DNA of 64,000 bases from Olsenella uli DSM 7084 (GTDB taxonomy: Bacteria; Actinomycetota; Coriobacteriia; Coriobacteriales; Atopobiaceae): NCBI RefSeq assembly GCF_000143845.1, contig NC_014363.1, positions 1,845,186-1,909,185 of the forward strand, read 5' to 3'. The notes under the pieces are model-generated. The model was given only the letters and a program-made list of their open reading frames with translations, did no database searches and was not told the DNA's origin. Shown piece by piece: positions 1-17,128 of the stretch. A program made the translations under genes and the position numbers. Within the stretch, counting starts at the first letter, position 1. The number at the start of each line of letters is the position of its first letter.

Positions 1-217
1 GGGTCGGGCGGACGTTGTCCATGGCCTTCTTGAAGACGGCCAGGGGATCGCCCTCGGTCTTCTCCTTGACGAGGTCGAAGGCCCCGTAGACGATGCGCTC
101 GGCGGTGGCCTTCTTTCCGTCGAGAAGGACCTTGTTGATGAGCTGGGTCACGAGACGGTTGTTGTAAACGGCGTCCGGCATGACCTCACGGCGGACTGCT
201 GCTGCACGACGCGGCAT
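1..217 (-). CDS. rpsG: 30S ribosomal protein S7, C-terminus off window
   Basis: Small-subunit protein S7, which nucleates assembly of the 16S rRNA 3' domain. Only the first 72 codons are in the window; the gene continues past position 1. The protein begins [19 protein letters not shown] and continues with [20 protein letters not shown], the conserved S7 N-terminus. The ATG is at 217-215 and an AGGAGAT ribosome-binding site lies just upstream (224-230). It follows rpsL at 49 nt on the same strand, the usual str-operon order; fusA would be expected beyond the left edge. Confidence 0.97.
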   Translation of the reverse strand, partial: MPRRAAAVRREVMPDAVYNNRLVTQLINKVLLDGKKATAERIVYGAFDLVKEKTEGDPLAVFKKAMDNVRPT

Positions 218-266
218 GTTGCATCTCCTAAGAACTGGTTAGCTTACTCGAACGGGACGCCGGGGC

Positions 267-641
267 CTACTCCTTGGGGCGCTTGGCGCCATAGCGGGAG
301 CGGCCCTGCTTGCGGTCCTGAACGGCTGCGCAGTCGTAGGCGCCGCGGACGATCTTGTAACGGACACCAGGCAGGTCGCGAACGCGGCCGCCGCGGATGA
401 GGACGATGGAGTGCTCCTGGAGGTTGTGGCCCTCGCCCGGGATGTATGCGGTGACCTCGATGCCGTTGACGAGACGGACACGGGCGACCTTGCGCAGGGC
501 CGAGTTCGGCTTCTTGGGGGTGGTCGTGAAGACGCGGGTGCACACGCCGCGCTTCTGCGGGTTGTGCTGGAGAGCGGCGTTCTTCGACTTGGCCTTGTGG
601 GAAACGCGGCCCTGGCGGACGAGCTGGTTGATAGTAGGCAA
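267..641 (-). CDS. rpsL: 30S ribosomal protein S12
   Basis: Decoding-centre protein S12, 124 residues, the normal length. The start is a TTG at 641-639 ([12 protein letters not shown]), chosen because AAGGAGAT sits 6 nt upstream at 647-654; the longer in-frame extension has no family similarity. The loops [13 protein letters not shown] and [11 protein letters not shown], where streptomycin-resistance changes occur, look wild type. First gene of the rpsL-rpsG unit, with a promoter at 767-795 giving a leader of about 120 nt. Confidence 0.97.
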   Translation of the reverse strand: MPTINQLVRQGRVSHKAKSKNAALQHNPQKRGVCTRVFTTTPKKPNSALRKVARVRLVNGIEVTAYIPGEGHNLQEHSIVLIRGGRVRDLPGVRYKIVRGAYDCAAVQDRKQGRSRYGAKRPKE

Positions 642-766
642 AGCTGATCTCCTTACTGGGAACTTCCGGTATGCGGTGCGCGAGCACCTATGTATCAGGG
701 AGCCCGCAGCACCGGACCCCCGGATTGTCCACACGCACGAAACGCGGCGCAAAGACGCAAGGTGGT

Positions 767-795
767 ACTTTACGCACCCGTTTCGCTGTTGTCAA
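767..795 (-). promoter_or_regulatory. Promoter of rpsL-rpsG
   Basis: On the minus strand TTGACA (795-790) is followed by a 17-bp spacer and TAAAGT (772-767). This is a near-consensus housekeeping promoter about 125 bp upstream of the rpsL start, with no other gene between. Confidence 0.75.
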
Positions 796-888
796 AACGC
801 CACGGCGCCGGGCGTATCCCTACTTCACGGCAGACACATATACACGCGCTCCATACGCGTACCCCTCCAGTGCGCTACGACGAGTGCG

Positions 889-1303
889 CTACGACGATCG
901 ACCGCCAATGTCCCGCGCGTCCATGCGTCGGCAAAGCAGGCCCGCGAAAACCAAAACCGCGCCCAGGGAGAGAAACGCGCCCACGGCCGAGGTGAGGCCG
1001 GCCCCACGATGTGCATGCACCCGACGCCGCAAACGCTATGCCAGCGATAGACATCGAGAGGCCAACCGGTCCCATCCCCTGCCTCGTGGCACATAGTGCC
1101 ACGAGGCAGGAGGCCATGGCCGCGCCTACCCCAAAACACGAGAGGATGGCCCCCATCTGTTCGCTGCTCCATCCCTGTTCGGAGGTGGGCATCGCGTAAC
1201 CCACCCCCGTCAAGCCCGATGTCGCAAATTCGGCGATGGCCATCAGGACCAGGATCGACTTCAAGGATGGCTTGTCAGCACTTTTCTCAGTCCGCCGCCC
1301 CAC
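889..1303 (-). pseudogene. MFS transporter remnant with internal deletion/frameshift
   Basis: The first 95 or so codons from 1303 give hydrophobic helices (SILVLMAIAEFATSGLTGVG, then GAILSCFGVGAAMASCLVAL and VGLSMSIAGIAFAASG) of major-facilitator type. The reading then shifts: another frame encodes AGLTSAVGAFLSLGAVLVFA, GLLCRRMDARDIGGRSS and a stop at 889-891, which resembles a last MFS helix and tail. Only about 130 residues are recoverable against about 400 for an intact transporter, so this is a decayed gene. It is divergent from the ArsR-type regulator at 1663, a common regulator-transporter arrangement, and was probably that regulator's target. Family assignment is by hydrophobic pattern only. 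Confidence 0.6.
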
Positions 1304-1332
1304 CGCAGACCCGTGCCACCGCCCGGCGAATC

Positions 1333-1424
1333 CGTGCCTGCGATTTCAAAACGTGTGCACGCGAACGATAAAAGTGCAGGTCGCAATCGGTCCCGTGCAC
1401 GCGATTTCAAAACGTGTGCACGGG
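1333..1424. repeat. Paired GTGCAC hairpin repeat, copy 1
   Basis: Two hairpins lie 61 bp apart (core to core). Unit 1 (1333-1361) has arms CGTGCCTGCG / CGTGTGCACG around the 9-nt loop ATTTCAAAA. Unit 2 (1392-1424) has arms CCCGTGCACGCG / CGTGTGCACGGG around the same loop. The same two-hairpin arrangement with the same 61-bp offset recurs at 59462-59553. Immediately to the right (about 1421-1452) GGGCGGCATATGTG is tandemly doubled. Function unknown. Confidence 0.8.
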
Positions 1425-1595
1425 CGGCATATGTGCGGGCGGCATATGTGTGGGCGACGTCAGCCATCGCACCGCGCTCCCCGGCGCTAGGGGCGCTAAG
1501 ATACCCGCAGTGACGCATGCCACGTCGCAGCCATCATGGCCATCGAAGGCCGTGCTGCGCCTTTCGGCCATCTGAGCCGTGTCGTTGTGCTCAGA

Positions 1596-1615
1596 ATGCC
1601 AGTCCGTCTTGGCAT
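1596..1615. promoter_or_regulatory. Possible operator/promoter of the ArsR-type gene
   Basis: ATGCCA (1596-1601) and TGGCAT (1610-1615) form an inverted repeat with an 8-nt spacer, overlapping a CATAAT (1613-1618) that could be a -10 box for the gene starting at 1663. No convincing -35 box is seen. Small inverted repeats of this kind are typical ArsR-family operators; the assignment is inference. Confidence 0.35.
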
Positions 1616-1662
1616 AATCGACCTAAAGGATGACTTGGCAAGTGAGCGCTTGGGGGACATAC

Positions 1663-2253
1663 ATGGAGCAGGAAATCCTGAAGATCTCAGACGTCGCAAC
1701 GCTCAAGGCCTTGTCTAGCCCCGTTCGCATGAGGATTCTTGGGCTCCTGAGAAACGGGGACAAAAGAACCGTGGGGCAGATATCGGCACAGACCGGCATT
1801 GCCCCAGGCAGCGCCAGCTACCATCTTCAAAAGCTCGAAGAGGTCGGATTGGTGAGGCGGGTGGACTATGACGAGGGCGACCACAGGCAGAGCTGGTGGG
1901 AGACATCGCGGGCCGTGATAGAGCCCAATCCGGACACGGATGCAGCCTCTGGCCTAGAGGCCGAGGTTGCCATCAGAAGGGCGTCGGCGCAATCATACGC
2001 TGACGCATACGGGCGTTACCTCAACAGCTATGAGACGATTCCCCGTGAATGGCGTGACAGCGAGATCGGATTTGACTCAGTTCTCAGTCTTACCCCATCA
2101 GAACTCAAGAGTCTGCAGACAGAGCTCGGCGACGTTCTTGACACATGGCGGCAGAAGTCCCGCAATCGCTCCGAAGAAGCTGAAAGTAGGAGTGAGAAAG
2201 ATGGGGATGAGCGAGTGCTCGTGATAGTTAGCGGCTTCGTCTGGAGCCCATAG
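1663..2253 (+). CDS. ArsR-type winged-helix transcriptional regulator
   Basis: A 196-residue regulator. The N-terminal half is a winged helix of ArsR/HTH_20 type: ALSSPVRMRILGLLRNGDKR, then QISAQTGIAPGSASYHLQKL as the recognition helix region, then EVGLVRRV. The C-terminal half is charged and ends in ERVLVIVSGF, like the short conserved tail of this family. The start at 1663 (MEQEILKISDVATLKALSS) is preferred over an ATG at 1630 because it begins right before the conserved domain and has a G-rich stretch (1651-1656) at suitable spacing. No CxC metal motif is seen, so it need not sense metals. Its likely partner, the divergent MFS transporter, is broken, so the regulator may be an orphan. Confidence 0.8.
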   Translation: MEQEILKISDVATLKALSSPVRMRILGLLRNGDKRTVGQISAQTGIAPGSASYHLQKLEEVGLVRRVDYDEGDHRQSWWETSRAVIEPNPDTDAASGLEAEVAIRRASAQSYADAYGRYLNSYETIPREWRDSEIGFDSVLSLTPSELKSLQTELGDVLDTWRQKSRNRSEEAESRSEKDGDERVLVIVSGFVWSP

Positions 2254-2323
2254 GCACGGATGCCGGTGCCATCCGCACCGGATCGTGTCGGCAATAGCAT
2301 GAAACTGATGTGCGAGCGGTCCT

Positions 2324-2511
2324 ATGTAACAAAATTGGCACTTATGTGTGTTTCGGACGCATTGGCAACGACTTTGTGGAGGCGAATAGCCCCCTGTGAA
2401 GCCGTGTAACCTGCTTATTTTGTTGTAATTACAACAGAATAAGCAAATTTCCTTCACTAGGCATGACATCAGCACCGGCCAAAGTACACATATCTGCCAA
2501 TTTTGTTACAT
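2324..2511. repeat. MITE-like element with 17-bp terminal inverted repeats
   Basis: The ends are perfect 17-bp inverted repeats: ATGTAACAAAATTGGCA at 2324-2340 and its complement at 2495-2511. The similarity extends imperfectly inward (TATGTGT on both sides). In the middle (2412-2445) is a 34-bp palindrome with one mismatch centred on TTGTAATTACAA. The 188-bp element is AT-rich against its GC-rich surroundings and has no coding potential. This is the shape of a miniature inverted-repeat transposable element; no clear target-site duplication is visible. The rest of 2254-2598 shows nothing recognisable. Confidence 0.6.
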
Positions 2512-2598
2512 CCAGCCTTTCGTGTGACCTCTACGCATAGATAGGCGGCCTCGAGGCGGCCTCATCACCACGAAACAGCGCCCCTTCCTCACAACAAA

Positions 2599-2630
2599 GC
2601 GCCCCTTCGCGCTGGGTTGCGAAGGGGCGC
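2599..2630 (-). terminator. Terminator of rpoBC
   Basis: A perfect 12-bp stem (GCGCCCCTTCGC and its complement) with an 8-nt loop lies 29 bp past the rpoC stop. On the minus strand it is followed by a short T-rich run (CTTTGTTG). Confidence 0.75.
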
Positions 2631-2658
2631 CGGCAAAACCAAATCGATCAAACGCCGC

Positions 2659-7089
<4,431 letters not shown>

Positions 7090-7094
7090 GTTCG

Positions 7095-10610
<3,516 letters not shown>

Positions 10611-10663
10611 CAGGCACTTCCTCCTTCAACGAGACAAAAAAGCGGCAGTTGTCGCAATCTAAT

Positions 10664-10692
10664 AAAGTAACGAAGTCATCCGGGAAGGTCAA
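10664..10692 (-). promoter_or_regulatory. Promoter of rpoBC
   Basis: On the minus strand TTGACC (10692-10687), a 17-bp spacer and TACTTT (10669-10664) lie 54 bp upstream of the rpoB start codon. Confidence 0.65.
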
Positions 10693-10950
10693 CGGAAGGG
10701 GCTTGACAAGTGGCACGAAATATTTTATGGCAACCACCACCCCTTCTACCTGCGCGTTAACAAATACGATTGTGAATTCCCTGTGTAACGTGCGGAAAGG
10801 CATCCGATCGCATTTGTCAAGACCCCAGCGGCGACGGGGCGGCTCTCGCACACGGAAAACCAAGCGGGAGCAGACGGGGCGGGTGCTGGTGCGGGTGCTG
10901 GTGCGGGGCGGTCACGCGAAAGGATGTGCGCGTGCGCGGACTTCGATTGC

Positions 10951-11075
10951 CGGAAGTGAGTACTTTTTGGGCTCCTTCGGGGACGTATAGCGCCTGACGA
11001 AGTTGCATTTCTCGACATCTCCGCAGGTAAACGTATTGGTGAAATTACCAGAAGTGAGTGGCGGTACTCACTTCT
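10951..11075. repeat. GAAGTGAGTAC repeat family, copy A
   Basis: Begins CGGAAGTGAGTACTTTTT, contains ATCTCCGCAGGTA near 11017-11029, and ends in a hairpin CAGAAGTGAGT / ACTCACTTCTG (11049-11076, 6-nt loop). A second copy with the same blocks in the same order and spacing is at 39163-39292. A further inverted AGTACTCACTTCGGACAATT follows at about 11084-11103. The rest of 10693-10950 shows only a short GGGTGCTGGTGC tandem near 10879-10902. Confidence 0.75.
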
Positions 11076-11110
11076 GAAGCACCAGTACTCACTTCGGACA
11101 ATTCCGACAC

Positions 11111-11180
11111 GGACTGACGGGCCCGGCGCGAACCGGAAGACCGACGGACTGACGGGCCCGGCGCGAACCGGAAGACCGAC
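11111..11180. repeat. 35-bp perfect tandem duplication
   Basis: Two identical 35-bp units (11111-11145 and 11146-11180), each starting GGACTGACGGGCCCGGCGCG. Non-coding, between the rpoB promoter region and the rplL terminator. Confidence 0.85.
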
Positions 11181-11240
11181 GCGAGCTCCCACGCTGCGCT
11201 TGCCGCGCCAAATCCCCATCGTGTTGGGTCCCACACGAAA

Positions 11241-11265
11241 GAACCCCCTCGTAGAGAGGGGGTTC
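11241..11265 (-). terminator. Terminator of rplJ-rplL
   Basis: A perfect 10-bp stem GAACCCCCTC / GAGGGGGTTC with a 5-nt loop lies about 90 bp past the rplL stop, followed on the minus strand by TTTCG. Confidence 0.75.
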
Positions 11266-11355
11266 CGAAGGGTGGACGGGTGAGGTGAATCCGCTTTGGC
11301 TCGCATTCGCTTTAGACCGAGACCGCCCTCACCCGAAGTCCGATGTGACTCGAAG

Positions 11356-11733
11356 TTACTTCAGGGTGACGGTGGCGCCAGCCTCCTCGAGCTGAGCCTT
11401 GGCGGCCTCGGCGTCCTCCTTCTTGGCGCCCTCGATGAGGACCTTGGGGGCGGACTCGACGGCCTCCTTGGCCTCCTTCAGGCCAAGGGAGGTGAGGGAG
11501 CGGACGACCTTGATGACGGCGATCTTGTTGTCGCCGAAGGCGGTCAGCTCGACGTCGAAGTTGGTCTTCTCCTCCTCGGCGGCAGCGGCACCGGCGGCGG
11601 GAGCGGCGGCGACGGCAACGGGAGCGGCGGCGGAGACGCCGAAGACGTCCTCCAGCTCGTGAACGAGCTCGGAAAGCTCGAGGGCGGGCATCTCCTTGAG
11701 GGCCTCGATGATCTCATCCTTGGTGACAGCCAT
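11356..11733 (-). CDS. rplL: 50S ribosomal protein L7/L12
   Basis: Stalk protein that recruits translational GTPases, 125 residues. It has the N-terminal dimerisation helices ([20 protein letters not shown]), an alanine-rich hinge (about 35-52) and the C-terminal domain with [23 protein letters not shown] at 11733 with GGAG about 6 nt upstream. Follows rplJ after 108 nt in the same unit. Confidence 0.97.
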   Translation of the reverse strand: MAVTKDEIIEALKEMPALELSELVHELEDVFGVSAAAPVAVAAAPAAGAAAAEEEKTNFDVELTAFGDNKIAVIKVVRSLTSLGLKEAKEAVESAPKVLIEGAKKEDAEAAKAQLEEAGATVTLK

Positions 11734-11841
11734 GTCAGTTCTCCTTCTGTAGCGGGCGCACCTCCGGCGCCCATGTACGGTTCTCGTTTGCGCTGCGACC
11801 GCAGTCTTCACACGGTCGCAGTAGTGCGGGCGAAGGCGTGC

Positions 11842-12357
11842 TTACGCGGCCTTCTGGTCGGCGACGGCCTGGAGCGCCGTGGCGAGGCCACGGGCGGGAC
11901 CAGCGCAGACCTGAGCGATGCCAGAGAGCGGGCTCGCGACGACGTAGACCAGCTTGGCGAGCAGCTCCTCGCGGCTGGGCAGGTCGGCATACGCCTTGGC
12001 CTCCTCGGCAGAGAGGGCCTGGCCATCTGCGATGGCTCCGATCCACTCGATCTTCTTGAGTGCCTCGGACTGCGTCTTGATGGCCTTGGCCGCCTCGACG
12101 GGGTCGTTCTCGTAGAACACGTACGCGCAGGTGCCGACAAGGCCATCGACCTCCGGCAGGTCCGCATTCTTGAGCGCGAGCTTGACGATGTTGTTCTTGT
12201 ACACCTTCATGTGGGCACCGACCTCGCGGAGGGAGCGGCGAAGCTCCTGGGTCTCCTTGACGGTCAGGCCGCGGTAGTCGATGAAGAAGACGCCCTTGGA
12301 GCTCTCCAGGGACTCGCCGACCTTCTCGAGCATGGCAATGTTGGACTTGTTGGGCAT
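11842..12357 (-). CDS. rplJ: 50S ribosomal protein L10
   Basis: Base of the ribosomal stalk, 171 residues: N-terminal rRNA-binding domain (KGVFFIDYRGLTVKETQELR) and a C-terminal helix that carries L7/L12 dimers. ATG at 12357 with AAGGAGGTG just upstream. L10 with L12 classically represses its own mRNA through a leader structure; the structured stretch at 12374-12730 is the place for that. Confidence 0.96.
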   Translation of the reverse strand: MPNKSNIAMLEKVGESLESSKGVFFIDYRGLTVKETQELRRSLREVGAHMKVYKNNIVKLALKNADLPEVDGLVGTCAYVFYENDPVEAAKAIKTQSEALKKIEWIGAIADGQALSAEEAKAYADLPSREELLAKLVYVVASPLSGIAQVCAGPARGLATALQAVADQKAA

Positions 12358-12373
12358 GGGTTACACCTCCTTG

Positions 12374-12730
12374 TCGTCACGATCGGGCACGAGCCGCCGA
12401 CGCGGGCGGGCCTCCACGCGAAAGACCCCGCTTGGCGTTGCCAAAGCGGGGTCCGAGAAGACAAGTTCCAAGACCACCTCGGCAGGCGGGTCTCCCCTTT
12501 GAGCCTTGCGGCACCGGCTGTCTTTGGCAGCGGACGTGCAGTCTGCAAAATCACCCTCTCGGGCACGGCACATTGTCGCAGCCCAGGCAGGCCAAGTCAA
12601 GGAGAGGGGCGTGCGCCCCTCACGCCGGACACGCCCTCCACACAAAGAGTGGCCCCTGGCAACCCTGGGCCCGGCCAGGTGCTGAACCGCCTCCCTTTCC
12701 CTGGGGACATGGGAAAAGGGAGGCGGTTCA
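12374..12730 (-). promoter_or_regulatory. Structured leader upstream of rplJ
   Basis: The spacer between rplA and rplJ holds two strong minus-strand hairpins. The nearer one (12424-12453) pairs GACCCCGCTTGGC with its complement (one bulged base) and is followed by TTTCG, like an attenuator. The farther one (12683-12730) has arms of 19-20 nt with a single bulge and a 9-nt loop, but no T run. A weaker GGCCCGC stem at 12791-12825 could end rplKA transcription. This fits an L10-type leader, though the kink-turn binding site was not confirmed. Confidence 0.5.
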
Positions 12731-12904
12731 TGCCGCTGCGGGGCCGCAGTCGCGAGTCGGTCGCCGCAGACGGCGCCTTTCGCAAGAAGGGGCCCGCATG
12801 CCGCCGGAAGGACGGGACGCGGGCCTCGCTCAGGCGCTTGGCCAGGCGCTTGTCGGGATAGGTGCCTGGCGATGCACGGACACGGAAAGCGCGGAACCGG
12901 CCAC

Positions 12905-13612
12905 CTACTCCTCGGTGAAGTTACGGGTGACGGAGGTATCCACCTTGACGCCCGGGCCCATGGTGGAGGAGACCACAACGGACTTGACGTAACGACCCTT
13001 GGCGCTCGAGGGCCTGACGCGGAGGAGCTCGGTGTAGAGGGCACCGTAGTTCTCGGCGAGGGCCTCGGCGGAGAAGGACGCCTTGCCCATGGGGACGTGG
13101 CAGATGCCGTAACGGTCGGCACGATACTCGACGCGGCCGGCCTTGAGCTCCTTGACCATCTTCTCGACATCCATGGTGACGGTGCCGAGCTTGGGGTTTG
13201 GCATCAGGCCACGGGGGCCGAGGACGCGGCCGAGGCGACCGACCTTGCCCATGAGGTTGGGGGTTGCGATAACGGCATCGAAGTTGAGGTTACCGGCCGT
13301 GATCTCGGCGACGAGGTCGTCAGAGCCGACGATGTCGGCGCCGGCAGCCTCGGCCTCACGGGCCTTCTCCCCCTCGGCGAAGACGGCGACGCGGACGGCC
13401 TTGCCGGTGCCGTTGGGCAGGGAGATGGAGCCGCGGACGTTCTGGTCCGCCTTGCGAGTGTCGACGCCGAGGCGGACGGAGACCTCGACGGTCTCGTCAA
13501 ACTTGGCGGAGGACAGCTCCTTGACGAGTTCCATGGCCTGCTTGGGCGTGTAGAGCTTGCCCGCCTCGATCTTGGCGGCGGCGTTGTTGTAGTTCTTTCC
13601 ATGCTTCGGCAT
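12905..13612 (-). CDS. rplA: 50S ribosomal protein L1
   Basis: 235 residues. The L1 signature around [20 protein letters not shown], then PNPKLGTVT, is intact, and the protein ends with RNFTEE. It builds the L1 stalk at the E site and in many bacteria represses rplKA translation. Start ATG 13612 preceded by AGGAGGTAGGAAC. Downstream of rplK with a 123-nt gap. Confidence 0.97.
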   Translation of the reverse strand: MPKHGKNYNNAAAKIEAGKLYTPKQAMELVKELSSAKFDETVEVSVRLGVDTRKADQNVRGSISLPNGTGKAVRVAVFAEGEKAREAEAAGADIVGSDDLVAEITAGNLNFDAVIATPNLMGKVGRLGRVLGPRGLMPNPKLGTVTMDVEKMVKELKAGRVEYRADRYGICHVPMGKASFSAEALAENYGALYTELLRVRPSSAKGRYVKSVVVSSTMGPGVKVDTSVTRNFTEE

Positions 13613-13735
13613 TGTTCCTACCTCCTGTGGTAGACGCGTGGTTCGACGGGCGCCGTGGCCCTCCCACTATGCTTGAGACCCCACGACGCGGGGCCCATAG
13701 GGCATGCCCAAAGGCCGCAGATGCGACCAGGACCG

Positions 13736-14164
13736 CTACTCGGCGATGGTGACGCCCATGGAGCGGGCGGTACCGGCAACGATCCTCTTGGCGGCCTCGA
13801 CGTCGTTGGCGTTGAGGTCCGGCATCTTGATCTCGGCGATCTTGGTGAGCTGCTCCTGGGTGAGCTGGCCGACCTTGTCGCGCTGCGGGACGCCGGAACC
13901 GCCCTTGAGGCCGAGCTCCTTCTTGATGAGCTGGGCCGCAGGGGGGGTCTTGGTGATGAAGTCGAAGCTGCGGTCCTCGTAGACCGTGATCTCGACGGGG
14001 ATGATGTCTCCGGCCTTGTCGGCAGTCGCCGCGTTGAAGGCCTGGCAGAACTGCATGATGTTGACCTGGGCGGCGCCCAGGGCGGGGCCGACGGGGGGCG
14101 CGGGGTTGGCGGCGCCGGCGGGAATCTGAAGCTTGATGAAGTGCGTGACCTGCTTCTTAGCCAT
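13736..14164 (-). CDS. rplK: 50S ribosomal protein L11
   Basis: 142 residues. N-terminal [20 protein letters not shown] and C-terminal [10 protein letters not shown] blocks are typical of L11, the thiostrepton-site protein of the GTPase centre. ATG at 14164 with GGAGAAC upstream. Same order nusG-rplK-rplA as in most bacteria. Confidence 0.97.
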   Translation of the reverse strand: MAKKQVTHFIKLQIPAGAANPAPPVGPALGAAQVNIMQFCQAFNAATADKAGDIIPVEITVYEDRSFDFITKTPPAAQLIKKELGLKGGSGVPQRDKVGQLTQEQLTKIAEIKMPDLNANDVEAAKRIVAGTARSMGVTIAE

Positions 14165-14273
14165 TGCTGGTTCTCCTTCAAAAGTGAGTCAGTGCGTACG
14201 TGCTGGCAAAGCTATGTAACACCGGAACCCCGAGAAGCAATCCTCACCGATACGGGGTGTGGCCGGGGTTTCG

Positions 14274-14822
14274 CTAGGAGATGGTGGCGATCTGGTCCAG
14301 CGTGAGCTCGACCGGGGTCTCCCGACCGAAGATCGTGAGCATGACCTTGACCTTGCCCGCCTCGGGCATGACCTCGGAGACGAGACCGTCGAAGTCCGCC
14401 AGAGGACCGCTGACGACCTTGACCGCCTGTCCCACCTCAAGGTCGGTGGTCATGGTGGTGCGTTTGGGCTCCTGGGCACCTCTGGGGTTGGTGCGGCGCA
14501 TGATCTTGTTGAACTCGGAGCGCCGCAGGGGCGTGGGCTTGCCGTCGATGCCGACGAAGCCGGTCACGCCCGGGGTGTTGCGAACGACGGCCCAGGAGTT
14601 GTCGTCGACGTCCATGCGAACGAGGACATAGCCGGGGAAGACCTTGGACTCCTTGGTCTCGCGCTTGCCGCCATCCTTGATCTCGGTGACCTCCTCGGTC
14701 GGGATCTGGATGTCGACGATCTGGTCTTCCAGGCCATAGGTCTCGATGCGGTGCTCGAGGTCGGTCTTGACCTTGTTCTCGTAGCCCGAGTAGGTGTGGA
14801 CCACGTACCAGCGCTTAGCCAT
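14274..14822 (-). CDS. nusG: Transcription elongation/termination factor NusG
   Basis: 182 residues. NGN domain (RWYVVHTYSGYENKVKTDLE, and FPGYVLVRMDVDD) followed by a KOW domain at the C-terminus (EVGQAVKVVSGPLADFDGLV). Binds RNA polymerase through the NGN domain and couples to Rho or S10 through KOW. Starts 3 nt after the secE stop, so the two are co-translated. Confidence 0.97.
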   Translation of the reverse strand: MAKRWYVVHTYSGYENKVKTDLEHRIETYGLEDQIVDIQIPTEEVTEIKDGGKRETKESKVFPGYVLVRMDVDDNSWAVVRNTPGVTGFVGIDGKPTPLRRSEFNKIMRRTNPRGAQEPKRTTMTTDLEVGQAVKVVSGPLADFDGLVSEVMPEAGKVKVMLTIFGRETPVELTLDQIATIS

Positions 14823-14825
14823 GTG

Positions 14826-15200
14826 CTACCCCCTCAGTCCGGTAAAGCCGACGAGCGCCGCGACGAAGCCGGTGTCCACGAGCCAGATGACGATGCCGAA
14901 GACGATGAGCATGGCTATGACGGCCACGGAGTAGTTCTTGAGCTCCGGCCTGCTCGGCCAGACCACGCGGTGCATCTCCGCGCGCACCTCCGAGAGGTAG
15001 CTGCCGATGCGCCCCTTCTTCTTGGGAGCCTTGACGACCTTGTCGGCCTTCTTGGGGGACTGTGCGGATGCGGAGGCACCAGCCCTCTTGGGAGGCTTGT
15101 CGTCTCCGCCAGAGAGAGACCGCCGCTCCGCCTCGCGCTCGGCGCGCACCTGAGCACGAGCCTGGCGGGCCGCCCTTTTCTGACGCTCTTTTTTCGCCAT
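14826..15200 (-). CDS. secE: Preprotein translocase subunit SecE
   Basis: Small clamp subunit of the SecYEG channel, 124 residues. The conserved amphipathic stretch EVRAEMHRVVWPSRPELKNY precedes a single membrane helix (VAVIAMLIVFGIVIWLVDTG). The N-terminal 75 residues are a basic, low-complexity extension, longer than in E. coli's minimal homologues but common in actinobacteria. Position directly before nusG supports the call. Confidence 0.93.
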   Translation of the reverse strand: MAKKERQKRAARQARAQVRAEREAERRSLSGGDDKPPKRAGASASAQSPKKADKVVKAPKKKGRIGSYLSEVRAEMHRVVWPSRPELKNYSVAVIAMLIVFGIVIWLVDTGFVAALVGFTGLRG

Positions 15201-15280
15201 CCTTCAAACCCCTCTGGGGCGCGGGCCCCTGTTCATAGAAACCGGCTCACCCCGATATGAGGAAAGCCGGTGGTGTGATC

Positions 15281-15356
15281 TGGCAGGCCAGGTAGGACTC
15301 GAACCCACAACAAACGGTTTTGGAGACCGCCGCTCTACCATTGGAGCTACTGGCCT
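15281..15356 (-). tRNA. tRNA-Trp (CCA)
   Basis: 76-nt cloverleaf with the 3' CCA encoded. Acceptor AGGCCAG / CTGGCCT, anticodon loop CTCCAAA with anticodon CCA, T arm GGGTTCGAGTCC. Sits between rpmG and secE, as in many bacteria. Confidence 0.95.
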
Positions 15357-15371
15357 GTATGCGACCCTATT

Positions 15372-15521
15372 CTAGCGGGTCTCCCTGTGAAGGGTATGCT
15401 TGTGGCACCACGGGCAGTACTTCTTCAGTTCCATACGATCGGGCGTGTTGGACTTGTTCTTGTCCGTGGTGTAATTGCGACGCTTGCACTCGGTGCATGC
15501 GAGGGTAACCAGTGTGCGCAT
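15372..15521 (-). CDS. rpmG: 50S ribosomal protein L33
   Basis: 49 residues starting [19 protein letters not shown]. Two CxxC pairs (CTEC and CPWC) mark the zinc-binding form. The ATG at 15521 is chosen over a longer frame because GGAGGA lies 4 nt upstream and it gives the exact family length. First gene of the rpmG, tRNA-Trp, secE, nusG unit. Confidence 0.95.
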   Translation of the reverse strand: MRTLVTLACTECKRRNYTTDKNKSNTPDRMELKKYCPWCHKHTLHRETR

Positions 15522-15574
15522 GAGTCCTCCTGTAGACCGTCGCCTTCGAACCGCTCGAGACGACGCGATGGAAT

Positions 15575-15604
15575 ACGCTACCATGTGGCGCTTTCCACTG
15601 TCAA
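15575..15604 (-). promoter_or_regulatory. Promoter of rpmG-tRNA-Trp-secE-nusG
   Basis: On the minus strand TTGACA (15604-15599), an 18-bp spacer and TAGCGT (15580-15575) lie about 55 bp upstream of the rpmG start. The rest of the 15522-15844 spacer holds a GGGCCCAC / GTGGGCCC hairpin (15715-15733) and the tuf terminator. Confidence 0.6.
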
Positions 15605-15780
15605 CTACCGATAGGTCCGGGGACAAGCCTCAACAAAACCACCAAATGGGTGACCTGACCTCTGTGTTGGCAGACCGGCAACCCGCCATGGGACCAGCCG
15701 TGCAGCTGCGTTGTGGGCCCACGCCGTGGGCCCGTGCCGTAGGCCTACATCGACGCACGGGCGTCGCACGCAGCAAGGAA

Positions 15781-15814
15781 GGACCCGACGCCCCCGCAAG
15801 AGGGTGTCGGGTCC
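15781..15814 (-). terminator. Terminator of tuf
   Basis: GGACCCGAC...GTCGGGTCC stem about 30 bp past the tuf stop, followed on the minus strand by TTCCTTGC. Confidence 0.7.
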
Positions 15815-15844
15815 AGAAGCCACTCTGCTACGAGGCAGCGTGAG

Positions 15845-17050
<1,206 letters not shown>

Positions 17051-17102
17051 TGCCGTCCTCCTTAAGAACCAACCTTGCGGCCACAACACTTCTATATTTC
17101 AA

Positions 17103-17120
17103 ACGGCGCCGAAGCGCCGT
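17103..17120 (-). terminator. Hairpin between tRNA-Met and tuf
   Basis: ACGGCGC / GCGCCGT stem with a 4-nt loop, followed on the minus strand by TTTG. It could be a weak terminator or a processing site between the tRNAs and tuf. Confidence 0.4.
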
Positions 17121-17128
17121 AAGAAGTC

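Noticed and set aside
1333-1424. Possible CRISPR array from the GTGCAC repeats
   Set aside because: Only two units per locus, each a palindrome with a short loop, and no spacer series or cas gene.
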